From positions 7,632,501-7,696,500 of the forward strand of contig NZ_AP023356.1 in the NCBI RefSeq assembly GCF_018324205.1: a stretch of 64,000 nucleotides of DNA. The letters run 5' to 3'. Source of the stretch: Actinoplanes ianthinogenes. GTDB lineage: Bacteria > Actinomycetota > Actinomycetes > Mycobacteriales > Micromonosporaceae. Both the position numbers and the translations under genes were made by a program. The notes beneath the pieces are model-generated. The model saw only the letters and a program-made list of their open reading frames with translations, did no database searches and was not told the DNA's origin. Below are positions 8,561 through 17,068 of the stretch, piece after piece (the first letter of the stretch is position 1; the number at the start of each line of letters is the position of its first letter).

Positions 8561-9961
8561 GTGTCATCGATTCGAGGCCGGGCGGCCGCCGCTGCCGCGG
8601 CAGCGCTCACCGCCGGCGCGCTCCTCGGCGCCCCCGCCGAGGCCGCCACCAGCGCTTTCGGTCCGTCCGCCCCGCAGAATCCGTACACCGCGCCCGCCGG
8701 CGGCGCCACCACGCACGGCGACAGCGCCTCGGCGAAGACGTTCACCGGCCCCGGGTTCGCCGGCAGCTCGGTCAAGGTCAGCAGGTCGACGCTGCTCGCC
8801 GCCTGCCCGACCCTGCTGCACGGCGCGGACGGCGCGCTGCTCGGGCTCTGCACCGAGTACCTCGGCCAGGCGCCCAGCCTCAAGCTGCTCGACAAGAGCT
8901 CCGGCGCCGCGGTCGCCTCCCTCCCGATCACCAAGGGCGCCCTGCTCGGCGGGGTCTACGCCTACCTGGACGACCAGGACCGGGTGGTGATCGTCGACGG
9001 GAACCGGGACCTGCTCCGGATCGCGCACACCGCGACCTCGCTGACCGTCACCGAGAAGACCCCGCTCGCCGCGGTGATCGCGGACGGGGACGCGGTGGTC
9101 GGGGTGATCCCGGCGTACGACGGGCGGGTCTGGTTCGTCACGGCGGCCGGGACCGTCGGGGCGGTGAACCCGGGGACCGGCGCGGCGACCACCTATCAGC
9201 TGCCGGTCGGCGAGAAGGTGGCGAACAGCGTCTCCACGGTTCCCGGACGATTCGCGGTGACCAGCGACCACGCGCTCTACGTCTTCGACACCACGGCGGC
9301 CGCCCCGAAGCTGCTCTGGCGCTACGCCTACGACCGCGGCCCGGCCCGCAAACCCGGCCAGCTTTCCTGGGGCAGCGGCGCGACGCCGGTCTTCTTCGGC
9401 CCGGCCACCGGTTACGAGTACGTCGCGATCACCGACAACGCCGACCCGCACATGAACCTGGTGGTGCTGCGGACCGACGGCACGGGCACGCCGCTCTGCG
9501 TGCAGCCGCTGTTCACCGGCGAGGCCGCGAGCGGCACGGAGAACGCGCCGGTCGCGGCCGGCCGGTCGATCTTCATCACCAACACCTATGGGTACGACTA
9601 CCCGGCTCTGCCGGACGACGCCGGGGAGAGCGTGCCGTCCGACGCCGGCTTCGACGGCGGCGTGGCCCGGATCGACGTGAACGCCGCCGGCACCGGTTGC
9701 GCGATCACCTGGTCGACCACCACCCGCAGCGCGGCCCTGCCCCGGTTGTCGGTGACCGACGGCAAGCTTTACACCGTCGTGCAGGACGGCCTGCTCAACG
9801 GGTTCTACGCCGCCGCGATCGACGCCACCACCGGCGCGGTCAGCGACAAGGCCCTGCTGGGATACGGCTTGGTCAACCCGCTCCAGACCGCCGGCACCCC
9901 GATCGGCCGAACCTATTACCAGGGCACCGTGACCGGAGTCCTGACCATCAGGCCCAACTGA
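8561..9961 (+). CDS. Secreted protein with a predicted beta-propeller, unknown function
   Basis: A 466-residue protein with a Sec signal peptide: basic start, alanine-rich hydrophobic stretch and an APAEA-A cleavage region near residue 27. The rest is built of repeated short beta-strand segments with recurring YAYLDDQDRVVIVDG, VWFVTAAGTVGAVNPGTG and ALYVFDTT pieces, the look of a PQQ-like or WD-like propeller. No catalytic motif was recognised. The GTG at 8561 was chosen over the ATG at 8534 because GGGAGA lies just before it and the signal peptide starts there. A promoter is visible at 8490-8519. It is probably an exported or cell-surface binding protein; a role cannot be assigned. Confidence 0.75.
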   Translation: MSSIRGRAAAAAAAALTAGALLGAPAEAATSAFGPSAPQNPYTAPAGGATTHGDSASAKTFTGPGFAGSSVKVSRSTLLAACPTLLHGADGALLGLCTEYLGQAPSLKLLDKSSGAAVASLPITKGALLGGVYAYLDDQDRVVIVDGNRDLLRIAHTATSLTVTEKTPLAAVIADGDAVVGVIPAYDGRVWFVTAAGTVGAVNPGTGAATTYQLPVGEKVANSVSTVPGRFAVTSDHALYVFDTTAAAPKLLWRYAYDRGPARKPGQLSWGSGATPVFFGPATGYEYVAITDNADPHMNLVVLRTDGTGTPLCVQPLFTGEAASGTENAPVAAGRSIFITNTYGYDYPALPDDAGESVPSDAGFDGGVARIDVNAAGTGCAITWSTTTRSAALPRLSVTDGKLYTVVQDGLLNGFYAAAIDATTGAVSDKALLGYGLVNPLQTAGTPIGRTYYQGTVTGVLTIRPN

Positions 9962-9994
9962 GGTTCCCTGCCGCCCAGCCGGGGTTTTCCGCAA

Positions 9995-10114
9995 CCACCC
10001 GCGGACGTCGCCCTTGCGGGTCGGGCGTTCTGGACGCGCCAGCGGCCAGCCCGGCCCGGAAGGGTCCCTGGCGGGAGCGACGATCAGTGATCAGCGCGAT
10101 CCGAGTCAGCCTGA
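9995..10114. repeat. Dispersed 120-bp repeat, copy 1
   Basis: This segment is about 95% identical to 32985-33105 (five substitutions and one single-base indel over 121 columns), same orientation. It can fold: CGCC/GGCG near the left, CGCCAG against CTGGCG in the middle and a GATCAGTGATC palindrome near the right. There is no open frame, no terminal inverted repeats and no transposase. It fills the spacer between two convergent genes. Confidence 0.85.
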
Positions 10115-10166
10115 ATTTGATCTTTATGGTGGGCGACCGGAGGCGTGCGGACGGCGGTGGATGTGG

Positions 10167-11087
10167 TCAGCATTCGGCTTTGCCGAGGCGCCAGTAGCCC
10201 ATGAAGGCGACGGCGCGGCGGTCGACGCCGCAGGTGCTGACCAGGTGGCGGCGCAGGGTCTTGATGACGGCTGCCTCGCCGGCGAGCCAGGCGTAGAAGC
10301 CGTCGGTGGCGGCGGTGCCGTCCGGGACCTCCCAGAGCAGGCCCTCGTCGACGTCGACGTCCTCGAGGTCGGCGCAGGTGGCGCCGGCGGCGTCGCCGAG
10401 CAGGTGTGCGGCGGCGGATCGGACGGCCGGGACTAGTTTGGCGCCGTGCGGGGCACCGTCGCGGGGGAGCCAGGTGACGCGGACGCCGGGGGGTGCGGAG
10501 ACCAGCAGCTGGTCGCCGGACTCCGGGACCTCCAGCAGGACCTCGCCGCGCATGCCGGCGGGCAGCCCGGTGAGGATGGAGGCGATCGCCGGGACCGCGG
10601 TCTCGTCGCCGACCAGCAGGATGCGGTTGGTGTCGGCGGGCGGGTGGAAGTCGATGCCGCCGTGCGGGCCGGGGAAGTCCGCGTTCGGCCCGAGCAGGCA
10701 GGCGATCGCGCCGGGGGCGGCCGCGACGGCCCAGCGGGAGGCGGGGCCGCTGACGCCGTGCAGGACCATGTCGATGTCGACCTCGCGCAGGTGCGGGCGG
10801 ACCGCGCGGACCGTGTACGTCCGGATCGGGTTCTGCCGCTCGGCGGGCAGACCGCGCCACCGGGCGAACCAGTCGCCGCCCATCGGCAGGTGGTCGATGC
10901 CGCAGCCGTCCAGCGGCGGGATCAGCTTGCAGCGCTGGTCGAACCCGTTGTCGGCGAACCGGTCCAGGTCGTCGCCGGTGAACGTGACGCGCAGGAAGCT
11001 GGGGCTGAGCCGGGTGACCCGGACCACCTCGACCGGGAAGAAGCGGAACGGCAGCGCCTCGGTCGACGGCACAACGGTCTGGGTCAC
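10167..11087 (-). CDS. Siderophore-interacting protein (ferric-siderophore reductase family)
   Basis: A 306-residue flavoprotein of the SIP/ViuB family, which reduces ferric siderophores in the cytoplasm using FAD and NAD(P)H or ferredoxin. The FAD-binding region is seen as IRTYTVRAVRP with a following GPASRWA loop, the nicotinamide side as ILLVGDETAVPAIASIL, and the family's C-terminal FYAWLAGEAAVIKTLRRHL helix is present. The length is standard. Translation starts at a GTG preceded by GAGGAA. A near-perfect iron box lies 20-40 bp upstream, so transcription is expected to be repressed by a DmdR/IdeR-type regulator when iron is ample. No siderophore transport or synthesis gene lies beside it. 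Confidence 0.93.
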   Translation of the reverse strand: MTQTVVPSTEALPFRFFPVEVVRVTRLSPSFLRVTFTGDDLDRFADNGFDQRCKLIPPLDGCGIDHLPMGGDWFARWRGLPAERQNPIRTYTVRAVRPHLREVDIDMVLHGVSGPASRWAVAAAPGAIACLLGPNADFPGPHGGIDFHPPADTNRILLVGDETAVPAIASILTGLPAGMRGEVLLEVPESGDQLLVSAPPGVRVTWLPRDGAPHGAKLVPAVRSAAAHLLGDAAGATCADLEDVDVDEGLLWEVPDGTAATDGFYAWLAGEAAVIKTLRRHLVSTCGVDRRAVAFMGYWRLGKAEC

Positions 11088-11107
11088 GGATTCCTCCCCG
11101 CACTGGT

Positions 11108-11126
11108 TTAGGTAACCCTAACCTAA
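11108..11126. promoter_or_regulatory. Iron box (DmdR/IdeR operator)
   Basis: TTAGGTAACCCTAACCTAA matches the 19-bp actinobacterial iron box TTAGGTTAGGCTAACCTAA at 16 of 19 positions with both outer arms intact. It lies directly upstream of the siderophore-interacting protein gene. Confidence 0.9.
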
Positions 11127-11224
11127 GCTACCCGGGGCGCCGCAACCCGACCGCAACGAACGGTTCCCTGCGACGGGGTCCGGGGCGGCCGATCTCAGGG
11201 GTCCCATCGCAGAAGGAGCCGCAG

Positions 11225-11665
11225 ATGCCGCAGACCTCGACCACGTCCTTGACGTTCAGTGACGCCGGGGCGCTGGACGACTGGGCGGCCGCCCTGGAGC
11301 CGCCGACGGTGCTGATCGCCGACGACGACGAGGACGTGCGTGACCTGCTCGGCACGAAGCTGCGGGCGGCCGGGTACCGGACGCTGATGGCGGCGGACGG
11401 GCGGACCGCGATGGCCCTCGCCGTGGGGGAGCGGCCCCAGCTGGTGCTGCTCGACGTGCAGATGCCGGGGCTGGACGGGCTGGGCTTCTGCTACGAGCTG
11501 CACTCGTCGCCGCAGACCGCGGACATTCCGGTGATCTTCATCAGCGGCCGGGCCGACCAGTCCGACATGGAGCTCGGGCGGATGGTCGGGGCCGAGGACT
11601 ACCTGGCCAAGCCGATCGACCCGGCCGAGCTGCTGCGCCGCGTCGCCCGGCTGCTCGGGGACTAG
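11225..11665 (+). CDS. Stand-alone response-regulator receiver protein
   Basis: A 146-residue protein with a 27-residue N-terminal extension followed by one CheY-like receiver domain. The acidic pocket DDD (33-35), the phosphoacceptor Asp77 in LLDVQMPG, the conserved Ser in ISGRAD and the Lys in LAKPID are all present, so it should be phosphorylatable. No output domain follows. AGAAGGAG precedes the ATG. No histidine kinase is adjacent; the nearest signalling genes are the chemoreceptor and the SpoIIE-type phosphatase a few kilobases on. It probably relays a signal by protein-protein contact. Confidence 0.93.
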   Translation: MPQTSTTSLTFSDAGALDDWAAALEPPTVLIADDDEDVRDLLGTKLRAAGYRTLMAADGRTAMALAVGERPQLVLLDVQMPGLDGLGFCYELHSSPQTADIPVIFISGRADQSDMELGRMVGAEDYLAKPIDPAELLRRVARLLGD

Positions 11666-11797
11666 ACCGGTTGCCCACCCGGACGTCGACCACGGCGCCG
11701 GCCATCGCGGTGCTCCCGGAGCGGATCCGGCCCGTGGCGACGGACCATCGGTCAAGTCGCAAGGCCGGAGCACACCGGCTTTCTGCCGGACTCGGCT

Positions 11798-12529
11798 TCA
11801 GCCACGAATCGATTCGCCGGGATCGCGCGGCTGTGGGAGGGAAGGGTCGATGGTGCGACCTAAGATCTCGCAGTATTGCGCCAGCCAATGCCGGGCTTCT
11901 CGGTGAACGTCTTGTTCAAGATCGCCGTGGTCCAGGTACAGGGAGTCCAGACGGTCGCGTTCGGCTTGGGTCACGTCAGGGCGGTGGCGGGGCCGTCGGC
12001 TGACGACTCGTGTCCCCTTCGAGGTGATCAGACCTCGTATGGTGCTGGCCAAAGGCTGGTCGTTGAGGTCCGTGGCGATGACCAGTGCCTGTGCCAGGCG
12101 TCCGGGCCAGCCGCCGGCCGGAAGCCATGCGACAACGTCGCCGCGACGGACATCCTCCGGTGACATCATCAGCAGAGCGAGCTGGCGCCGGCTACCGGCG
12201 AACGACATTACGTCGCGACACAGCGCCTGCACGGCGACGGCCTGGTCGGCGCCCAGTCGGCTGCCCTCTGGCCAATCGAGGCGCACGCCGACGTGATCGA
12301 GAGGGATGGACAGGCGTCCGTAGTCCTCGAATGCGGGGCCGAGGCGAGCGTCTCCGACGAACACGCGCCAGCGCGGGCTCTCGCCATCGCGGTCGACCAC
12401 AGCCCGATATTCGAGGTCGGCCATCGTCCAGGCAAGCCAGCCGCGCCCCCATGACCGCGCCCCGGCAGGAAACAGGTTGTCCCGCAGAGCAGCCGTGACG
12501 AGGCCGCCGGGCGTCATTGCGCGAGCCAT
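11798..12529 (-). CDS. Hypothetical protein
   Basis: A 243-residue soluble protein; no family recognised. The ATG at 12529 has an AGGAG ribosome-binding site, unlike the upstream in-frame start at 12550. The first half has mixed alpha/beta character (WTMADLEYRAVVD, WRVFVGDARL) and the second half is helical and charged, with a basic RRPRHRPDV stretch and an acidic YLDHGDLEQDV stretch. No signal peptide or membrane segment. Spaced from both neighbours, so probably monocistronic. Codon use is in keeping with the host. Confidence 0.65.
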   Translation of the reverse strand: MARAMTPGGLVTAALRDNLFPAGARSWGRGWLAWTMADLEYRAVVDRDGESPRWRVFVGDARLGPAFEDYGRLSIPLDHVGVRLDWPEGSRLGADQAVAVQALCRDVMSFAGSRRQLALLMMSPEDVRRGDVVAWLPAGGWPGRLAQALVIATDLNDQPLASTIRGLITSKGTRVVSRRPRHRPDVTQAERDRLDSLYLDHGDLEQDVHREARHWLAQYCEILGRTIDPSLPQPRDPGESIRG

Positions 12530-12697
12530 CGCCTTCTCCTGGGTTCCCACAACCGTGTCGCTCGTAGCCGCATCGTCGGCCCGCCCCGGACGTTATCAGT
12601 GACTCTGCCGCGATCCGTGCCCCTGCGGGCGGAGCGGCTCTGATGCGATCTCGGAGTTGAGGCGGCGCCGACCGTGACCGCAATGCCCCGGCCGCTA

Positions 12698-14353
12698 CTA
12701 CACCCGGAACCGGGAGACCACCTCGCGCAGCTCGCCGGCGACGCGGGTGAGTTCACTCATCGACGCGTCCGCCTCGCCGAGGGCGGACGTGGTGGCGTGC
12801 GCGGCGCTGGCCACCGCGTTGATGCTGCCGGCGATGCTGGTGCTGCCGCCGGCCGCCTCGCCGATGCTGCGGCTCATCTCGTTGGTGGTGGCGGTCTGCT
12901 CCTCCACGGCGGACGCGATGGTCACCTGGTAGTCGTTGATCTCCGAGATGATCCGGGAGATCTCCTGGATCGCGGTCACCGCGTTCTCGGTGTCGGCCTG
13001 GATCGCCTGCACCCGCTGGGCGATGTCCTCGGTGGCCTTCGCGGTCTCCTGCGCGAGGTCCTTGACCTCGGTGGCGACCACCGCGAACCCCTTGCCGGCC
13101 TCGCCCGCGCGGGCCGCCTCGATGGTCGCGTTCAGGGCGAGCAGGTTGGTCTGCTCGGCGATGCTGGTGATCGTCTTGACCACGTCGCCGATCTCCGCGG
13201 ACGACTCGCCGAGCTTGGCCACGGTGTTGTTGGTGACCTGGGCGACGTTGACCGCGCTCGCGGCGACCTGGGCGGCACTGCTGGCGTTCTGGGAGATCTC
13301 CCGGATCGACGCGCCCATCTCGTCGCTGCCGGCGGCCACCGACTGCACGCTGGCGGAGACCTCGTTGGCCGTGCCGGCCACCATCCCGGCCTGCTCGGCG
13401 GCCTCCCGCGCCTCGGCGTCCAGCCGCCTGGTGATGCTGCCCAGCCGGTCGGTGACCTCGCCGAGCGTGCCGGCGCCGTAGGTGAGCTGACGGACCGTGG
13501 TCTGCAAACCCTCGCGGGCCCGGTTCACCGCCTGGGCCATCAGGCCCAGCTCGTCGCGGGAGCGCACCTCGGCCGCCACGGTGAGATCGCCGTCGGCGAC
13601 CGCGCCGAGCGCCGACGAGACGGTGGCCAGTTGCCGCTGGATCAGCCGCATCACGCCGAAGCCGACGAACGCCGCCACCACGAAACCGATCACCAGCCCG
13701 ATCAGGGTGACCAGCCGGGATCGCCGGTACTCCTGGTCACCGGTGGCGGTCATCGCGTCGGCGTCCGACTCCTCGGCCTTCTGGAGCTCGTCCATCGCGC
13801 CGTTCATGCCGGCCTCGGCGTCGGCGAAGGCCTTCAAGATCTGGTCGGGGGCGGGCATCTCGAAGCCGGCCGGCGGGGGCTTGCGGAGGATGACCACGTC
13901 ACGCAGGCCCCGGTAGCGCTGCAACGCGTCGGCGAAGGTGTCCAGCCGGGACAGCCGGTCGGTGGCCCCGGAGTCGGTGGCGATCTTGCGATAGGCGGCG
14001 GCGGCCGTGTCGATCTGCGTGTCGGCGGCGGTGATCCCGGTCAGGCCGGCCTGGATCAGCTGGTCGTTGCGCTGCGGGCCCTGCCCGGAGGCGACCAGCA
14101 GCATGCCGCGGAACAGGTTGGTGATGCCGCCGCGCAGGTTGGCCAGCTGCTCCATGCTGTCGACGTGGTGGTCCTTCATCCTCTGGAGGTCGTCGCGGAG
14201 ATCGGCCATCCGGGTGAGCGAGACCACGGTGACCAGCAGGGCGACCACGGCGACGCAGGCCGCCGTGACGGTGCTCTTGATCAGCAGGCTGCGGTCGCCG
14301 AGGACCCGGTCCAGCAGGTTGCGGCGCACCGTGGCGGTGGTATCCGGCTGCAT
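12698..14353 (-). CDS. Methyl-accepting chemotaxis protein
   Basis: A 551-residue chemoreceptor. TM1 is about residues 27-46; the periplasm-equivalent outer domain (47-213) is a helical bundle of the four-helix type with no known ligand motif; TM2 is about 214-236; a HAMP domain follows to about 290; the rest is the methyl-accepting coiled coil with the signalling tip AEQTNLLALNATIEAARAGE, which contacts CheA and CheW. The ATG at 14353 has a GGGGAGGA ribosome-binding site. A frame running on to 14911 only overlaps the next gene and was ignored. Its presence implies flagellar motility at some stage, as in Actinoplanes spores. Confidence 0.95.
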   Translation of the reverse strand: MQPDTTATVRRNLLDRVLGDRSLLIKSTVTAACVAVVALLVTVVSLTRMADLRDDLQRMKDHHVDSMEQLANLRGGITNLFRGMLLVASGQGPQRNDQLIQAGLTGITAADTQIDTAAAAYRKIATDSGATDRLSRLDTFADALQRYRGLRDVVILRKPPPAGFEMPAPDQILKAFADAEAGMNGAMDELQKAEESDADAMTATGDQEYRRSRLVTLIGLVIGFVVAAFVGFGVMRLIQRQLATVSSALGAVADGDLTVAAEVRSRDELGLMAQAVNRAREGLQTTVRQLTYGAGTLGEVTDRLGSITRRLDAEAREAAEQAGMVAGTANEVSASVQSVAAGSDEMGASIREISQNASSAAQVAASAVNVAQVTNNTVAKLGESSAEIGDVVKTITSIAEQTNLLALNATIEAARAGEAGKGFAVVATEVKDLAQETAKATEDIAQRVQAIQADTENAVTAIQEISRIISEINDYQVTIASAVEEQTATTNEMSRSIGEAAGGSTSIAGSINAVASAAHATTSALGEADASMSELTRVAGELREVVSRFRV

Positions 14354-14403
14354 CGGTCCTCCCCTGGTGGTCGGACCCACTCTAGAATTCTTTTCATGTC
14401 TTT

Positions 14404-15057
14404 TTAGCGGTATTGCCCAAGACGTCCGGCGAGTGCCCGCTGGCTGCGCCAGGCGGGACGGACCACCCGGTACGCCAGGACGCCGCCGACGCACAGGACG
14501 TAAAGCCCCCACCAGTACGCCCCGGCCACCGCCGAGCCGGTGAAGTCGCTCCCGGCCCAGAGCTGATGTGGCAGGGCCAGCGTGACGCCGAAGCAGGCGT
14601 ACAGGTCGAGGGCGTGCCGGCGGACCGTGCGCAGCGCGGCCACCGTGACGACGGCCAGCACCGCGGCGCCGCCCGTCGCGAACAGCATCCCGGGCCCGCC
14701 GGGCCAGCCCCGCTCGGCCAGCATCAGGGCCAGGTGCGCGGCGAGCAGGCCGAGCGACCGGGTCGCCGCCCAGCGCCGCCAGTGCAGCACCTGGTCGGCG
14801 CCGAACGCGCGGATCACCGCCGGGATCCGGGCCAGCAGCAGCGTCTGCACCAGCAGCAGGTCGGCCGACCAGAGCCCGGCGAGCCGCCCGGCCGCGCGGA
14901 CCGCGGTCCACCCGAGCGCGGCGCCGTGCTGCACCCCGCCGTCGCGCACCCAGAACGCGGTCACCACCAGCAGGCTCAGCCCGACCAGGAAGCCACCGGC
15001 CTCGGCGGCCCGGCGCGGGACCGAAGCGGTGGTCGTCATGGCCGGATCATCGGGCAT
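14404..15057 (-). CDS. Ferric-reductase-like transmembrane protein lacking the reductase domain
   Basis: A 217-residue protein with about six membrane helices. Paired histidines in LHWRRW plus LAAHLALML, and RHALDLY plus LPHQLW, match the b-type heme ligands of the ferric reductase-like transmembrane domain. Family members usually continue into FAD- and NAD(P)H-binding domains (about 450 residues in total); here the protein ends after the membrane part with a basic tail. It may work with a separate flavoprotein, or be a truncated copy. It lies 50 bp upstream of the chemoreceptor gene on the same strand, so the two may be co-transcribed. An internal ATG at 15039 is an alternative start; neither has a clear ribosome-binding site. 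Confidence 0.75.
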   Translation of the reverse strand: MPDDPAMTTTASVPRRAAEAGGFLVGLSLLVVTAFWVRDGGVQHGAALGWTAVRAAGRLAGLWSADLLLVQTLLLARIPAVIRAFGADQVLHWRRWAATRSLGLLAAHLALMLAERGWPGGPGMLFATGGAAVLAVVTVAALRTVRRHALDLYACFGVTLALPHQLWAGSDFTGSAVAGAYWWGLYVLCVGGVLAYRVVRPAWRSQRALAGRLGQYR

Positions 15058-15175
15058 CGGGTTGAGTTCGCGGTTAGTTCCCGCTGTGAATCGGCTGAGG
15101 CATAGCAGAGTGGTCGCTCAGAAAGGGCGGTGAGCGGTGGCGCGCGAGCGGCACGCCCGCCGGTAGGCTGCGAAG

Positions 15176-16672
15176 ATGGCCGACGAGGACGTGGTCCGGG
15201 AGTTGCTCGCCGCGGTTCCGGCCGGCTGTACCTGGCTGCTGCCGATCAGTGACGACGACGGCGCGGTCGTCGACTTCCGGGTGGCCGCCACCAGCGACCA
15301 GATCCCGGACGTCCACCGCCGTGGCGCGCAGCGCGTCGACCATCGGCTCAGCGAGCTCTACCCGTCGATGGTGGACGGCCCGCTCTGGCGGCTCTACCTC
15401 GAGGTGCTGGACACCGGCACACCGGCCACCATGGACGAGTTCCGCTACGAGGCGTCCCGTCCCGGCGTGGTCGCCGAGTCCCGCTTCGAGATCAGCGTGC
15501 ACCGGGTCCTGGGTGGCCTGCTGGTCTGGTGGAACCGGGTCGACGAGCACCGCCGCCGGCTGGAGAGCACCGAGGCGCTGGGCAGCCTCGGCTGGGCGGA
15601 GTACGACCTGACCACCGGCCGCTCCGAGTGGTCCCCGGGGATGTACCGGATCTTCCGCCGGGACCCGGCCGACGGGCCGCTGCCGCAGTCCGAGCAGTCC
15701 GCCGCGGTGCTGCCCGAGGACCGCGGGATCGCCGAGGCCGCCTGGCAGACCCTGGACGTCGGGGCCACCTCCGACGTGACCGTCCGGTTCCGGATCGGCG
15801 ACGAGGCCCGCCACCTGCGGATCCTCTCCGACCTGGCCCGGGACGCCGGCGGCCGGCCGGTGAAGATCTACGCGGTGGTGCAGGACGTGACCGCCCGGGT
15901 GGCCACCCGCACCGAGATCGAGCGGCTCAGCGACCAGGTCCGGGACCGGGAGCTGAGCGCCCTGGCCGAGCACCGGGTGGCCCGGCAGTTGCAGCAGATG
16001 ATCCAGCCGGTGCCGGACGGCTCGTTCGACCTGGACGGTCTCGAGGCGATGGTCAGCTACCTGCCGGCGGAGAGCGCGGTACGGGTCGGCGGCGACTGGT
16101 ACCACGCGCAGACCCTGCCGGACGGCCGGGTGGCGCTGGCCGTCGGCGACGTGGCCGGGCACGGCATGGAGGCCGCCAGCGGCATGGCCCACCTGCGGTT
16201 CGCCCTGGTCGCGTGGCTGTCGGTGGGCATCCGCGACCCCGGACAGCTGCTGCGCCACCTGAACCAGCTCTGCGCCCAGCTGGGCATCACCGGCACCGCG
16301 GTGGTCGGCGTCTACGACCCGGAGACCCGGCTGCTGCCCTGGGCGCGGGCCGGGCACATGGCGCCGCTGCTCGGCCGCCAGGGCCGCGCCATCGACCTGG
16401 AGCGACCGCCCGGGCTGCTGCTCGGCGCGGAGACCGAGGCCGACTTCCCGGTCGCCGGCGCCCGGCTGGAACCCGGTGACCTGGTCCTGTTCTACACCGA
16501 CGGGCTGGTGGAGCGCCGGGGTGATCCGACCGGCCGCGCGGCCGAGGTGCGCGAGCACCTGAGTGCGGTCTCCGCGGCGCCGGGCGACGATCCGCTGGGC
16601 ACGATCCATCGGCTGCTGCACGCGCCGAGCCCGGACGACGACACCTGCACGCTGGCGGTGCGCGTCCGGTGA
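15176..16672 (+). CDS. PAS and SpoIIE-type PP2C serine phosphatase
   Basis: A 498-residue signalling phosphatase. Residues about 1-130 form an N-terminal sensor-like region, 130-250 a PAS-type domain ending in the usual AVVQDVTARV, a short coiled linker (RTEIERLSDQVRDRELSAL) follows, and 285-498 is a SpoIIE/RsbU PP2C domain with metal-binding Asp in VGGDWY and VGDVAGHG and the closing DDDTCTLAVRVR. Such enzymes dephosphorylate STAS-domain anti-anti-sigma factors. The matching kinase and STAS genes lie immediately downstream on the opposite strand, which makes a complete partner-switch module likely. The signal sensed is unknown. Confidence 0.93.
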   Translation: MADEDVVRELLAAVPAGCTWLLPISDDDGAVVDFRVAATSDQIPDVHRRGAQRVDHRLSELYPSMVDGPLWRLYLEVLDTGTPATMDEFRYEASRPGVVAESRFEISVHRVLGGLLVWWNRVDEHRRRLESTEALGSLGWAEYDLTTGRSEWSPGMYRIFRRDPADGPLPQSEQSAAVLPEDRGIAEAAWQTLDVGATSDVTVRFRIGDEARHLRILSDLARDAGGRPVKIYAVVQDVTARVATRTEIERLSDQVRDRELSALAEHRVARQLQQMIQPVPDGSFDLDGLEAMVSYLPAESAVRVGGDWYHAQTLPDGRVALAVGDVAGHGMEAASGMAHLRFALVAWLSVGIRDPGQLLRHLNQLCAQLGITGTAVVGVYDPETRLLPWARAGHMAPLLGRQGRAIDLERPPGLLLGAETEADFPVAGARLEPGDLVLFYTDGLVERRGDPTGRAAEVREHLSAVSAAPGDDPLGTIHRLLHAPSPDDDTCTLAVRVR

Positions 16673-16681
16673 CAGCGCCGG

Positions 16682-17068
16682 TCAGAGATGCAGGCGGATC
16701 CGGACCAGCGTCCCGCCGGGCACGTCGGTGGTGGAGACCGAGTCGCAGACCCGCTCGACGATGGCCAGGCCCCGCCCGCGGATCGCCTCGGCCGACGGCA
16801 TCGCCCGGCCGAACGGGCGCGGCCCGCCGCCGTCGACCACGTCGCAGATCAGTTCGCCGTCCTCGGCCCAGACCCGGATGTGCCCGCCGCCGCCGGTGTG
16901 CTGCAGGGTGTTGGTGGTCAGTTCGCTGACCGCCAGGGTGAGCAGGTCGATGCGGGCCGGGGACAGGCCCAGCTTGAGGGCCCGCTCGGTGACGAAGGTG
17001 CGGACCAGCCGCAGGTCGTCGGGCTCGGTGTACGACATGCCGTCGGCGTCGCTGGGCTGCTCAGCCAT
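16682..17068 (-). CDS. Anti-sigma factor / serine kinase, RsbW-like ATPase
   Basis: A 128-residue GHKL-type ATP-binding protein. The N-box is seen as ELTTNTLQHT and the glycine-rich lid as GRGLAIVERV. In this family the protein either binds and blocks a sigma factor or phosphorylates a STAS antagonist. It overlaps the upstream STAS gene by 8 bp, showing translational coupling, and is convergent with the phosphatase gene with only 9 bp between stops. No sigma factor gene is in the window, so the target is unknown. The usual DxGxG box reads DGGGP, slightly altered. Confidence 0.9.
   Translation of the reverse strand: MAEQPSDADGMSYTEPDDLRLVRTFVTERALKLGLSPARIDLLTLAVSELTTNTLQHTGGGGHIRVWAEDGELICDVVDGGGPRPFGRAMPSAEAIRGRGLAIVERVCDSVSTTDVPGGTLVRIRLHL

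Noticed and set aside
8564..9994. 476-residue minus-strand frame opposite the propeller-protein gene
   Set aside because: No domain; the plus strand has a promoter, ribosome-binding site and signal peptide.
9978..10130. Dispersed repeat considered as an insertion sequence
   Set aside because: No transposase, no terminal inverted repeats and no target-site duplications could be identified; reported only as a repeat.
12674..14407. 577-residue plus-strand frame opposite the chemoreceptor gene
   Set aside because: Composition is antisense-like (Gly/Leu/Arg/His repeats) and the minus-strand protein is an unmistakable chemoreceptor.
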